From the NCBI GenBank assembly GCA_045598325.1, contig JAZLLT010000005.1, positions 1 to 26,511 on the forward strand: a stretch of 26,511 bases of DNA, written 5' to 3'. Origin of the DNA: RUG14130 sp045598325. Lineage in GTDB: Bacteria; Bacillota; Clostridia; Christensenellales; Aristaeellaceae. The translations under genes were made by a program, and so were the position numbers. Positions 7,311 to 15,525 of the stretch are shown piece after piece; the first letter of the stretch is position 1, and every line of letters starts with the position of its first letter. The notes beneath the pieces are model-generated. The model was not told where the DNA came from. It saw only the letters and a program-made list of their open reading frames with translations, and made no database searches.

Positions 7311-8840
7311 ATGAAGAAACTGTTCGCACTCGTGCTGGCGCTCGTCATGGCTCTGTCCATGTGCGCCGTGACCGCAGGCGCTGAACTCGCAGGCACCTAT
7401 GACATCACTGTTTGGGTCGCCGAGGAAGTCGCCGAACTGACCAAGACTCAGATCGACGCGTTCAATGCCTCCAACGAATTCGGCATTACCTTCAACGCCA
7501 CCATCGAATCCGTTTCCGAAGCCGACGCCGCCACCAACATGATCACCGATGTGGAAGCCGGCGCCGATATCTTCTGCTTCGCGCAGGATCAGTTCGCCCG
7601 CCTCGTGCAGGCCGGCGCCCTCGCCAAACTGGGCCAGGCCGCCGCTGATTTCGTTGTGGCCAACAACGCGGCAGGCGTCGTGACCGCCGCCACCTCCGGT
7701 GACGCCATCTACGCCTATCCCCTGACCGCCGACAACGGTTACTTCATGTACTATGACAAGAGCGTCATCCCCGAAGAGGATGTTGACTCTCTGGAAGCCA
7801 TCATCGCCGATTGCGAAGCCGCCGGCAAGTTCTTCTCCTTCGAGATGAACACCTCCGCGTGGTACGCCGCATCCTTCTTCTTCGGCACCGGCTGCGTGTC
7901 CGAGTGGGAAGCCGATGAAGACGGCAACTTTATTTCCGTATACGACACCTTCGATTCCGCTCAGGGCCTCATCGCCGTGAAGGGCATGCAGAAACTGGTC
8001 ACCTCCCCCTGCCACAACAGTTCTTCCGCAGGCTCCGCTTTCGCCTCCGGCTCTGCCGTAGTCGTCACCGGTACCTGGGATTTCGTCACCGTATCCGAAC
8101 TGCTGGGTGAAAACCTGGGTGTTGCCGATCTGCCTTCCTTCGAAGTGGACGGACAGTTCTATCACCTCGGCTCCTACAACGGCTGTAAGCTCATGGGCGT
8201 GAAGCCCCAGGTCGATGCCTACAAGGCCGCCGCGCTCCACAAGCTGGCTCAGTACCTCACCGGTGAAGAGTGCCAGATGGCCCGCTTCGATGCCCGCGCC
8301 TGGGGTCCCTCCAACATCGCCGCTCAGGAATCCGAAGCCGTTCAGGCCAACCCCGGCCTCGCCGCTCTGCTGGCTCAGTCTCCCTACTCCGTGCCTCAGG
8401 GCCAGATCCACGGCTCCTGGTGGGATATCGCCAAGGTCATCGCCGATGATGTTAAGGACGCCCAGGACGAAGCCGGCCTGCAGGCAGCCCTCGACAACTA
8501 CCAGACCAAGATCGCTTCCCTGTTCACCATGAGCGAGGAAACCAAGAACGCGTGGACCATCATCGGTACCTGCAACAGCACCGACGGTTTCTTCTACACC
8601 GACTACACTAACGAGACCCGCTCCAACTGGGCCGAAGACATCCCCATGACCAAGGTATCCGTCGATACCTGGAAGAGCGATGCCTACGCCATGGAAGCCG
8701 GCGTCGAATTCAAGGTCCGTCAGGGCCTGTCCTGGGACAACGCCTTCCCCGCCGACAACTTCAAGGTAGCCGAAGCAGGCACCTATGTGGTCGTCTTCAA
8801 CGAGGTCACCGGCGAAGTTTCTCTGGAAGCCGCCGAATAA
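7311..8840 (+). CDS. Maltodextrin-type ABC solute-binding protein with C-terminal starch-binding module
   Basis: A 509-residue secreted protein. Residues 1-24 are a signal peptide ending in AGA before ELAGTYDITVWV. Cys18 is preceded by LSM, which is a poor lipobox, so lipid anchoring is doubtful. Residues about 28-405 form a MalE-type family-1 binding domain (DITVWV, ADIFCFAQDQFARLVQAGAL, YPLTADNGYFMYYDK, GTWDF). Residues about 413-509 are a separate domain with W..IG, NW..DIPM, TW, EFKVR..LSWD and a G.Y.V...TGE ending, resembling SusE/SusF and X25 starch-binding modules; W440, W454 and W475 are candidate sugar-stacking residues. A maltooligosaccharide or starch ligand is inferred. RBS AGAAAGGAAG lies upstream. 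It heads the permease and ATPase operon. Confidence 0.92.
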   Translation: MKKLFALVLALVMALSMCAVTAGAELAGTYDITVWVAEEVAELTKTQIDAFNASNEFGITFNATIESVSEADAATNMITDVEAGADIFCFAQDQFARLVQAGALAKLGQAAADFVVANNAAGVVTAATSGDAIYAYPLTADNGYFMYYDKSVIPEEDVDSLEAIIADCEAAGKFFSFEMNTSAWYAASFFFGTGCVSEWEADEDGNFISVYDTFDSAQGLIAVKGMQKLVTSPCHNSSSAGSAFASGSAVVVTGTWDFVTVSELLGENLGVADLPSFEVDGQFYHLGSYNGCKLMGVKPQVDAYKAAALHKLAQYLTGEECQMARFDARAWGPSNIAAQESEAVQANPGLAALLAQSPYSVPQGQIHGSWWDIAKVIADDVKDAQDEAGLQAALDNYQTKIASLFTMSEETKNAWTIIGTCNSTDGFFYTDYTNETRSNWAEDIPMTKVSVDTWKSDAYAMEAGVEFKVRQGLSWDNAFPADNFKVAEAGTYVVVFNEVTGEVSLEAAE

Positions 8841-8853
8841 TCGTATCCTTACC

Positions 8854-8889
8854 ATGACCGGGGACGGGCGACCGTTCCCCGGTCATTTT
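8854..8889 (+). terminator. Hairpin after the binding-protein gene
   Basis: Arms ATGACCGGGG-ACGG and CCGT-T-CCCCGGTCAT form about 14 pairs with one bulged T and a GCGA tetraloop, then TTTT. Such hairpins after a binding-protein gene commonly stabilise its mRNA or cause partial termination, giving more binding protein than permease. Confidence 0.7.
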
Positions 8890-8914
8890 CACAAGCAGGA
8901 AAGGAGCCACCGCC

Positions 8915-10450
8915 ATGACCCGCATCAGCGATCTTGAATACCTGCGGCTCAGCAAATGGCAGAAACTGGCCTACAAGTTCAAATACTTCTTCGCGGTATC
9001 CCTGCCGGGATTTTTCGTGTCTCTCGGCAAGTCGGTCGCCGGTTTCTTTGTTTCCGTCGGGAAAGCCATTGCAAACGAGTTCCGTTTTCTCACCGGCACC
9101 TTCGCGCGCGGCAGTTGGAAAACCAGACTGTCCTATGTCATCATGGGTTCCGGGAACCTTCTGAACGGCCAGATTCTCAGAGGGCTTTTGTTTCTCCTCG
9201 CCGAAGCCGTGTTCATTTTCTACATGATCACCACGGGCGGCTACTGGCTGTCAATGCTGCCGTCGCTGGGCAAACTGGGTCCCGTCAAGGAATACAACAT
9301 CGTCCTTGATGTGTACACCACCACCTACAACGACAACTCCTTCAAGATCCTGCTGTACGGCGCATTGACGATCTTCTTCATCGTCGCCTTCCTATACACC
9401 TGGCGGCTCAACATCAAGCAGTGCGCCATCATCGAAAAGATCAAGGCATCCGGCAAGAAACTGAAAAGCGGCAAGGACGACCTCAAATCCCTCGTGGACG
9501 ACCAGTTCCACAAGACCCTGCTGGCGCTGCCGCTGACGGGCATCATCATGTTCACGGTGCTCCCCATCTTCTTCATGATCCTGGTCGCCTTCACCAACTA
9601 TGACGGCGCCCACAACGGATTTTCCAATTCCCTCTTCCAGTGGGTGGGCTTTGACAACTTCAGGACCATGCTCACCTGGAACAGCGGCGAAGTCGGCTAC
9701 GCCGCCACCTTCGGCGAGGTGCTGACCTGGACCCTCATCTGGGCGTTCTTCGCCACCTTCACCAACTACTTCCTCGGCATGCTGGTCGCCATGGCCATCA
9801 ACAAGAAGGGCATCCGCTTCAAAAAAGGCTGGCGCACCATTCTGGTCATGACCATCGCCATCCCCCAGTTCATTTCCCTGCTGTATGTTTCCAAGATGTT
9901 TGCCAAGGACGGTCTCATCAACAACATGCTTCTGAACCTCGGCATCATCGATCAGGCCCACATCCTGCCCTTCTGGACGGATGCCACATGGGCCCGCATC
10001 ACGGTCATCATCATCAACATCTGGATCGGTATCCCCTACCTCATGCTGATCACGACCGGTATCCTCATGAATATTCCCGCGGACCTGTACGAGTCCGCGC
10101 GCATCGACGGCGCGAGCGGCTGGCAGCAGTATTCCAAAATCACGCTGCCCTATATGCTGTTCGTCACCGGCCCGTATCTGCTGACCAGTTTTACGGGCAA
10201 TATGAACAACTTCAATGTCATTTACCTCCTGACCGGCGGCGCGCCCACAAACAACGCAGCCATCGTGAGCGGCACCGTGGGCTACACGGATCTGCTCATC
10301 ACATGGCTGTTCAAAATCACCACGGGCGCGGAGTCTCAGTATTACATGGCCTCCATCATCGGTATCCTCGTGTTCCTCGTGGTCGCCATCATCTCACTGA
10401 TCGTGTATAACCTGCTGCCGTCCATCAAGAACGAGGAGGACTTCCAGTGA
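8915..10450 (+). CDS. MalF-type sugar ABC transporter permease with long N-terminus
   Basis: A 511-residue inner-membrane permease. The core (about 200-505) has six hydrophobic segments and the EAA loop that docks the ATPase (ESARIDGASGWQQYSKITLP, 393-412). The end, NNFNVIYLLTGGAPTN, is typical of MalF-like permeases. The first 200 residues are an extension: two near-identical short helices (GFFVSLGKSVA and GFFVSVGKAIA, about 32-53), a hydrophobic hairpin (about 88-110), another helix (145-163) and a basic linker (170-195). AAAGGAG lies 12 bases before the ATG. It overlaps the next permease gene by one to four bases. The substrate is inferred from the operon. Confidence 0.93.
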   Translation: MTRISDLEYLRLSKWQKLAYKFKYFFAVSLPGFFVSLGKSVAGFFVSVGKAIANEFRFLTGTFARGSWKTRLSYVIMGSGNLLNGQILRGLLFLLAEAVFIFYMITTGGYWLSMLPSLGKLGPVKEYNIVLDVYTTTYNDNSFKILLYGALTIFFIVAFLYTWRLNIKQCAIIEKIKASGKKLKSGKDDLKSLVDDQFHKTLLALPLTGIIMFTVLPIFFMILVAFTNYDGAHNGFSNSLFQWVGFDNFRTMLTWNSGEVGYAATFGEVLTWTLIWAFFATFTNYFLGMLVAMAINKKGIRFKKGWRTILVMTIAIPQFISLLYVSKMFAKDGLINNMLLNLGIIDQAHILPFWTDATWARITVIIINIWIGIPYLMLITTGILMNIPADLYESARIDGASGWQQYSKITLPYMLFVTGPYLLTSFTGNMNNFNVIYLLTGGAPTNNAAIVSGTVGYTDLLITWLFKITTGAESQYYMASIIGILVFLVVAIISLIVYNLLPSIKNEEDFQ

Positions 10451-11313
10451 TGAGTGAAAACAAGCGTCATATGGGCCTGAAGGCCAAAAACGCCCTCAGC
10501 AACTCCGTCATCCATGTGGTCCTCGTGCTGATTTCCGTCATCTGGCTCATCCCCTTCGTGTTCATCGTGCTGCAGTCCTTCCGCGTGGAAAGCACCACAC
10601 AGGTGGGCTATGTGCTCCCGAAGGTGTGGGGACTCAGTAACTACAAGGGTCTGTTCAAGACCGATTTCCCCCGCTGGTATCTGAACACCCTGATCACCGC
10701 CATCGCGAGCGCGTGCCTGCAGACCGTCATCGTGCTGTGCATGAGCTACACGCTCTCCCGCTTCCGCTTTAAGGCGAGAAAAGGGCTCATGCGCTTCATG
10801 CTGGTCCTCGGCATGTTCCCCGGCATGCTCACCATGATCATCCTGTACCGTGTCCTTGCCGACCTCGGCATGACGCAGGCAAACGCCGTGCCCGGACTCA
10901 TTCTGGTCTACATCGCCTCCTCCGGCATGGGCTACTATGTGAGCAAGGGCTTCTTCGACACCATCCCGAAATCGCTGGATGAAGCCGCCCGCATGGACGG
11001 CGCCACCCGCTTCCAGGTGCTCAAAAAGATCATCCTGCCGCTTTCCAAGCCCATCGTCATCTACACCATCCTGACCGCGTTCATGGCGCCCTGGGGCGAT
11101 TATGTTTTCGCCCGCTATGTGTCCTTCGGCACTTCCTCCGGCAAGAATGTGGCGGTCGGCATGTACGACTGGCTCAATAAAGACCAGATCAACAAGTATT
11201 ACACCTTCTTCTGCGCGGGCGGCGTGCTGGTGGCACTCCCCGTAACGACCCTGTTCCTGTTCCTGCAGAAGTACTATGTGGAAGGTGTGACCGGCGGCGC
11301 CGTGAAGGGCTGA
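10450..11313 (+). CDS. MalG-type sugar ABC transporter permease
   Basis: A 287-residue permease with six transmembrane helices (first at about 20-42) and the EAA coupling loop LDEAARMDGATRFQVLKKIILP (about 176-197). The C-terminal YYVEGVTGGAVKG is the usual MalG ending. I use the ATG at 10450, which overlaps the upstream stop as TGATG and has GAGGAGG about 10 bases before it; a GTG at 10447 would add one residue. It should pair with the MalF-type protein to form the translocation channel, with the MalK-type ATPase encoded 23 bases downstream. Confidence 0.94.
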   Translation: MSENKRHMGLKAKNALSNSVIHVVLVLISVIWLIPFVFIVLQSFRVESTTQVGYVLPKVWGLSNYKGLFKTDFPRWYLNTLITAIASACLQTVIVLCMSYTLSRFRFKARKGLMRFMLVLGMFPGMLTMIILYRVLADLGMTQANAVPGLILVYIASSGMGYYVSKGFFDTIPKSLDEAARMDGATRFQVLKKIILPLSKPIVIYTILTAFMAPWGDYVFARYVSFGTSSGKNVAVGMYDWLNKDQINKYYTFFCAGGVLVALPVTTLFLFLQKYYVEGVTGGAVKG

Positions 11314-11336
11314 CGGGTGAAGAAAGGAGAACGAGT

Positions 11337-12461
11337 ATGGCAAGCGTTAAACTTACCGGCGTTAAGAAGATATATGACAACAAGGTCGTCGCCGTGCACG
11401 ACTTCGATCTGGAAATCAAGGACAAGGAATTCGTGGTGTTCGTCGGCCCCTCCGGCTGCGGCAAATCCACCACCCTGCGCATGATCGCGGGTCTCGAGGA
11501 GATTTCCGAGGGCACTCTCGAAATCGACGGCGAGGTCGTCAACGACCTGCAGCCCAAGGACCGCAACATCGCCATGGTGTTCCAGAACTACGCCCTCTAC
11601 CCCCACATGACCGTGTACGACAACATCGCCTTCTCTCTGCGCCTCCAGCACATGCCCGAGGATGAGATCTATGAGAAGGTGACGAACGCCGCCCAGATCC
11701 TGGGCATCACGGAGTATCTGCTCCGCAAGCCCCGCGCCCTCTCCGGCGGACAGAGACAGCGCGTCGCCATCGGAAGAGCCATGGTGCGCAACGCCAAGGT
11801 GTTCCTGATGGACGAGCCACTTTCCAATCTGGACGCGAAACTGCGCAACCAGATGCGCGCAGAGATCATCCTGCTGCGCCAGAAACTGGACACCACCTTC
11901 GTCTATGTCACCCACGACCAGACGGAGGCCATGACGCTGGGCGACCGCATCGTCATCATGCAGGACGGCTTCATCGAGCAGGTCGGCACCCCCACAGAGG
12001 TGTTCGAGATGCCGAGGAACCTGTTCGTCGCCGAGTTCATCGGCGCGCCCAAGATGAACATGATGAAGACGACCCTGACCAGGGGAGCCTCCGGCTACAG
12101 CGTGAATCCCTTCGGCGCGACGATTGCCGTGGACGGCGAAAAAGGCGATGCCCTCGCGGAGAAGGGCGTCGGCACCTGCGATGTCACGCTGGGCGTGCGC
12201 CCGGAGCACATCGCCCTCGCGAAGGTCCCCGGCGAAAGCACCATCCCCTGCACCCTCGAGGTAAACGAAATGATGGGCTCCGAACTGCACCTGCATGTCT
12301 ACACGGAGGACGGCACTCGCCTCATCGTCCGCGTGCCCACCATCGACCTGACCATCGAAGAGCGCAAAGACCTCGTCTACGGAAAGAAACTCAACATCAC
12401 CTTCACGGGTAAGGTCATGCACTTCTTCGATACGGAGTCGGGCATCAACCTGCTGGCATAA
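11337..12461 (+). CDS. MalK/MsmX/UgpC-type sugar ABC transporter ATPase
   Basis: A 374-residue ATPase. Walker A GPSGCGKST (37-45), Q-loop Q83, signature LSGGQ (135-139), Walker B VFLMDE (155-160) and switch His H193 are all intact. Residues about 240-374 form the OB-fold regulatory domain of the MalK type (GVRPEHIAL, ending GKVMHFFDTESGINLLA). AAAGGAGA lies just upstream of the ATG. In Gram-positive bacteria one such ATPase often serves several sugar importers; here a copy is kept in its operon. A strong terminator follows at 12466. No glycoside hydrolase or LacI-type regulator is linked in this window. Confidence 0.95.
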   Translation: MASVKLTGVKKIYDNKVVAVHDFDLEIKDKEFVVFVGPSGCGKSTTLRMIAGLEEISEGTLEIDGEVVNDLQPKDRNIAMVFQNYALYPHMTVYDNIAFSLRLQHMPEDEIYEKVTNAAQILGITEYLLRKPRALSGGQRQRVAIGRAMVRNAKVFLMDEPLSNLDAKLRNQMRAEIILLRQKLDTTFVYVTHDQTEAMTLGDRIVIMQDGFIEQVGTPTEVFEMPRNLFVAEFIGAPKMNMMKTTLTRGASGYSVNPFGATIAVDGEKGDALAEKGVGTCDVTLGVRPEHIALAKVPGESTIPCTLEVNEMMGSELHLHVYTEDGTRLIVRVPTIDLTIEERKDLVYGKKLNITFTGKVMHFFDTESGINLLA

Positions 12462-12465
12462 AAAG

Positions 12466-12490
12466 AAGCGGGAGGCAACTCCCGCTTTTT
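12466..12490 (+). terminator. Rho-independent terminator of the sugar ABC operon
   Basis: A perfect 9-base stem (AAGCGGGAG with CTCCCGCTT) closed by a GCAA tetraloop, then TTT, starting 5 bases after the MalK-type stop codon. Confidence 0.93.
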
Positions 12491-12529
12491 CATTAGCAAA
12501 TCATAGAAAAAAACTATAGCCCTACGGCA

Positions 12530-12598
12530 GTCCGGCCTCTTGCCTTCCCCCACGGGGCGCAAAGCGGGACCGGGCCCGCAGGCGAGGAAGTGCCGGAC
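12530..12598. repeat. Intergenic palindromic element, copy 1 (diverged)
   Basis: The ends GTCCGGC (12530-12536) and GCCGGAC (12592-12598) are inverted repeats. Just inside the left end is CTCTTGCCTTCCCC (12537-12550), identical to the left end of the second element at 12635. The centre is GC-rich (GGGGCGC, GGGACCGGGCCCGC) and can fold. No gene is visible here. Confidence 0.6.
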
Positions 12599-12634
12599 AA
12601 AAAATCGAATAAGGCAAACAATGGCTAACTCAGT

Positions 12635-12721
12635 CTCTTGCCTTCCCCTATGTGGAAGGTGTGCCCGAAGGCTCAGATGAGGTTCTTCCTGGCTTCCCCT
12701 CTCCAAGGGGAAGGCAAGAAG
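12635..12721. repeat. Intergenic palindromic repeat element, copy 2
   Basis: An 87-base element whose left end CTCTTGCCTTCCCC (12635-12648) is mirrored by GGGGAAGGCAAGA (12707-12719). Inside are further TTCCCC/GGGGAA-like arms, GGAAGGTGTGCCCGAAGG and CAGATGAGG. Short palindromic repeats of the GGGGAAGG...GATGAGG kind are, to my recollection, frequent between genes in gut Clostridia; copy number must be checked in the genome. Its GGGGAAGG end lies where the ribosome-binding site of the next gene would be. Confidence 0.7.
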
Positions 12722-12731
12722 ATTATGGATT

Positions 12732-13394
12732 ATGATCGAAATCCGCTATGCAGCCCCCGCCGACAAATTCTTCTGGTACACCCTCGACAGATATCTTCCC
12801 GAGAGTGAGTGGCCCGTCAAATTCCGCGACAAACAGGCCTACATCCTGCTTGAGGACGGCGTCCCGAAGGGCATCCTGCGCTACAACCTTTTCTGGGACA
12901 ACACGCCTTTCTGCACCATGCTGTATGTTTCGCCGGACGCGCAGAAACGGGGATTCGGCCGCCTGCTCATGGAGCACCGGGAAAACGACATGAAGCGTCA
13001 GGGCTACGGCATGCTCCTCACTTCCACGCAGGTGGACGAGACTGCCCGGCACTTCTACCGCAAACTGGGCTACAAGAACTGCGGCGGCCTGACCATCGAC
13101 ATCCCGGGCTCCGAGCAGCCCATGGAACTGTTTCCGGCAAAAGCGATTTGGGCTATTTCTCCCACCGGCAAAAACCAAATCATGCGCTTCGGAAGCGGTA
13201 TCCGATATCTGTATCCATCCGGCAAAACAACCCGCGTGCCATCAAGGCATGCGGGCTGTTTTTCTCCGGCGGTCTGCCGGATCCCGTCCCGGCTTTTGAG
13301 CGCCGGGCGGGCGCGGTTTGTTTATTCCGTGTCGAGGCGCTGGCGGGAGACCAGGGCGGCGAAGGTGCCGTTTTTCGCGATGAGTTCCTCGTAG
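12732..13394 (+). CDS. GNAT acetyltransferase with apparent stop-codon loss
   Basis: The GNAT domain is residues 1 to about 139: start MIEIRYAAPADKFFW, acetyl-CoA loop Q71-K-R-G-F-G-R (71-77) after YVSPDA, and the C-terminal HFYRKLGYKNCGG. The protein to be acetylated or the small-molecule substrate is unknown. After MELFPAKAI the frame meets TGG (W140, 13149-13151) where relatives, from memory, end; it then runs 81 more codons across a terminator hairpin (13226-13264) and 73 bases into the convergent exporter gene. This tail is rich in Arg, Ser and Pro and looks like read-through. Ribosome-binding signals are weak and come from the upstream repeat; I see no clear promoter. Confidence 0.8.
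   Translation: MIEIRYAAPADKFFWYTLDRYLPESEWPVKFRDKQAYILLEDGVPKGILRYNLFWDNTPFCTMLYVSPDAQKRGFGRLLMEHRENDMKRQGYGMLLTSTQVDETARHFYRKLGYKNCGGLTIDIPGSEQPMELFPAKAIWAISPTGKNQIMRFGSGIRYLYPSGKTTRVPSRHAGCFSPAVCRIPSRLLSAGRARFVYSVSRRWRETRAAKVPFFAMSSS
13226..13264. terminator. Terminator between convergent GNAT and exporter genes
   Basis: A stem with AACA-A-CCCGCGTGCC on the left and GGCATGCGGG-C-TGTT on the right (one G-T pair, one mismatch), ATCAA loop, then TTTT on the plus strand. On the minus strand the other side is also T-rich (TTGTTTT), so it may terminate both genes. It lies inside the read-through tail of the GNAT frame. Confidence 0.85.
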
Positions 13395-15514
13395 GTGCCG
13401 TCTTCCGCGATCTTGCCCTTATCCAGCACGATGATGCGGTCGCAGCGGCGGATGGTAGAGAGGCGGTGGGCGATGACGATGCGGGTGCAGTGCAGGGCGT
13501 CGATGGCCTCGCAGACCTTTTTCTGCGTGATGTTGTCGAGGGCGCTGGTCGCCTCGTCGAACATGAGGATCTTCGGTTTCGGCGCGAGGGCGCGGGCGAT
13601 CATGAGCCGCTGGCGCTGTCCGCCGCTGATGCCGCCCTGACCTTCGGAAATGAGGGTGTTCATGCCCATGGGCATTTTGCGGATATCCTCCGCCACCTGC
13701 GCCAGTTCCGCCGCCTCCCATGCGCCCTCCAGGTTCATGTCCGGAGCGGAGATGGTGATGTTGGCGAAAATGTCGCCGGTAAAGAGTTTCGCGTCCTGCA
13801 TGACCACGCCGATTTTGCGGCGCAGGGACCTGAGGTCCACGCGGGAGAGATCGTAGCGGTCATAGTAGATGCTGCCCATCTGCGGCTTTTCAAAGCCCAG
13901 CAGCAGGCGGAGCAAGGTGGATTTTCCGCAGCCCGTGGCGCCCACGACGGCGAGGTATTCGCCGGGCTTCACCTTGAGGGAGAGGTCGTCGATAACATTC
14001 TCCGTCATGCCGGGATAGCGGAAGGAGATGTGGCTGAGTTCGATCCCGCCGCGCAGTTTGTCCACATTCCGCTTGCCTTCCTCGTATTCGGGCTTTGCTT
14101 CCAGAATGGGCTTCGCCATTTCGAGGATGGGCTTGATGTTCGCCGCCGCGCCTGCCACGGAGGACAGAGACGCGAACGCGCCCGAAACCATGGCGTATGC
14201 CGTCGTAAAGGCATAGTAGGAGGAAACGGTGACGCCGGATTTCACGGACAGGAAATACATGACGAGGCTGCCGGCGAGGGAGACCGCGAGGGTGATCGTG
14301 CCGCCGAGTTTCAGAAGCAGCGGCGGATTATAGGACAGTTTCGCTTCCTTCGCGTAGGCGCGCGCCCAGCGGGAGAACATCCGCTTCTCCGCGCCCGCCA
14401 GTTTGATCTTCTGGATGCCCGTGATCATGGAGTAGGTCATGCCGCCCGTCTTGGAGGAGGTCTCCATCTGCTCCTTCGAGATGCGAGTCTGCAGGAGGGT
14501 GGTGACGATGGAGATGACGAAGGTGACAACGGCGACAACGAGGGACGGCGCCACCAAAGCGGGCGTGTAGGCGAAGATCTGCGCCACATACAGCAGAGAA
14601 AACAAAGATGTGAACGCGGTGGTGGCAATGGTGTCAAACAGCACGGAGCACAGGTTCTGCACATAGGATGCCCTCTGGCTCAGTTCGCCCGCGCTGTAGC
14701 CGCGGAAGAAGGAAGCCGGCAGGGACAGCACACGGTTCATGACCGCCGCCTGCACCGCGATGTTCTGTTTGGCGGAGATGCGTCCGTCCACAAGGGAACG
14801 GAAAGTGGAGAACAGCACCCGCGACAGCGCGTAGCACACCATGAAGGAGGCAAGCGCCATGAGCGCGGTCCTGTTCCCGCCCGACAGCACATCGCCGAAC
14901 AGATGCTTTGTGAACATAGGGCCCAGCATGCCGAGCAGGGTCGCCGCCAGCATGCAGCCGAAATAGAGCACGACATCCGAAACGCTGTGCTGCTGCGCCA
15001 TGAAAACGAGCAGGTCCTTGACCGTCAGTTCCTTCATGGGCAGGGGACGGTAGAAGCAGACCGCCTCTTCATCCAGCAGGCGCGCGTTTTTGCGGGTCAC
15101 TTTCGTCTTTTTGCCCGTGGTGAAATCGAGGAAATAATAACCGGAAAATCTGCCGGGGATGAGGGCGACGGCTCTGCCGTCCTCTTTGAGGGTGCCCAGC
15201 ATGGCGCCGATGGCGTCTTTCTGCCAGCCCTCCTCCAGTTTTACCGTGCGGTGGAGGATGCCGTGGGGGCGCAGACGGTAATCCATCTGCTCTTCGAGCG
15301 TGCGGACATCGGAAGGAAGTTCCTCCGCGGAAGCGGGCTTGCAGTGGTAATACCTCAGTACCTCGTCGATGGCGCTTCCCGCGGTCTCCCGTCTGTCGTA
15401 CGCTTCGCGCAGATGCTGTCCCATGATCGCGCCGGCAATGGCTTCCACCGCGCGGGTGAGGTCGCGGTCATCGGCTTCCCTGCGGGAGCGGAGTTGATCG
15501 TCAAACCAGTTCAC
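13322..15514 (-). CDS. NHLP-family bacteriocin export ABC transporter, permease/ATPase subunit
   Basis: A 730-residue protein. Residues 1-160 are a soluble N-terminal region with no catalytic Cys-His peptidase pattern. Residues about 180-450 form the ABC exporter membrane domain, and about 490-730 the ATPase: Walker A GATGCGKST (525-533), signature ISGGQ (629-633), Walker B ILMFDE (649-654), H683. The layout fits the second ABC protein of NHLP/NHLM systems (TIGR03797-like), which should pair with the peptidase-bearing partner 11 bases upstream. The GTG start at 15514 is set by AAGGAGG about 8 bases before it. Its 3' end overlaps the read-through frame of the GNAT gene. The cargo is unknown. 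Confidence 0.9.
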   Translation of the reverse strand: MNWFDDQLRSRREADDRDLTRAVEAIAGAIMGQHLREAYDRRETAGSAIDEVLRYYHCKPASAEELPSDVRTLEEQMDYRLRPHGILHRTVKLEEGWQKDAIGAMLGTLKEDGRAVALIPGRFSGYYFLDFTTGKKTKVTRKNARLLDEEAVCFYRPLPMKELTVKDLLVFMAQQHSVSDVVLYFGCMLAATLLGMLGPMFTKHLFGDVLSGGNRTALMALASFMVCYALSRVLFSTFRSLVDGRISAKQNIAVQAAVMNRVLSLPASFFRGYSAGELSQRASYVQNLCSVLFDTIATTAFTSLFSLLYVAQIFAYTPALVAPSLVVAVVTFVISIVTTLLQTRISKEQMETSSKTGGMTYSMITGIQKIKLAGAEKRMFSRWARAYAKEAKLSYNPPLLLKLGGTITLAVSLAGSLVMYFLSVKSGVTVSSYYAFTTAYAMVSGAFASLSSVAGAAANIKPILEMAKPILEAKPEYEEGKRNVDKLRGGIELSHISFRYPGMTENVIDDLSLKVKPGEYLAVVGATGCGKSTLLRLLLGFEKPQMGSIYYDRYDLSRVDLRSLRRKIGVVMQDAKLFTGDIFANITISAPDMNLEGAWEAAELAQVAEDIRKMPMGMNTLISEGQGGISGGQRQRLMIARALAPKPKILMFDEATSALDNITQKKVCEAIDALHCTRIVIAHRLSTIRRCDRIIVLDKGKIAEDGTYEELIAKNGTFAALVSRQRLDTE

Positions 15515-15525
15515 AGGGCACCTCC

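Noticed and set aside
6864..8855. A 663-codon open frame on the minus strand opposite the sugar-binding protein
   Set aside because: Gly/Val/His-rich shadow translation with no signal, motif or ribosome-binding site; the plus frame has a signal peptide and a known fold.
12732..13394. Recoded stop codons as a reason for the two extended GNAT frames
   Set aside because: The extended positions are sense codons, and many other genes here end in TGA or TAA at the expected length, so the standard code applies.
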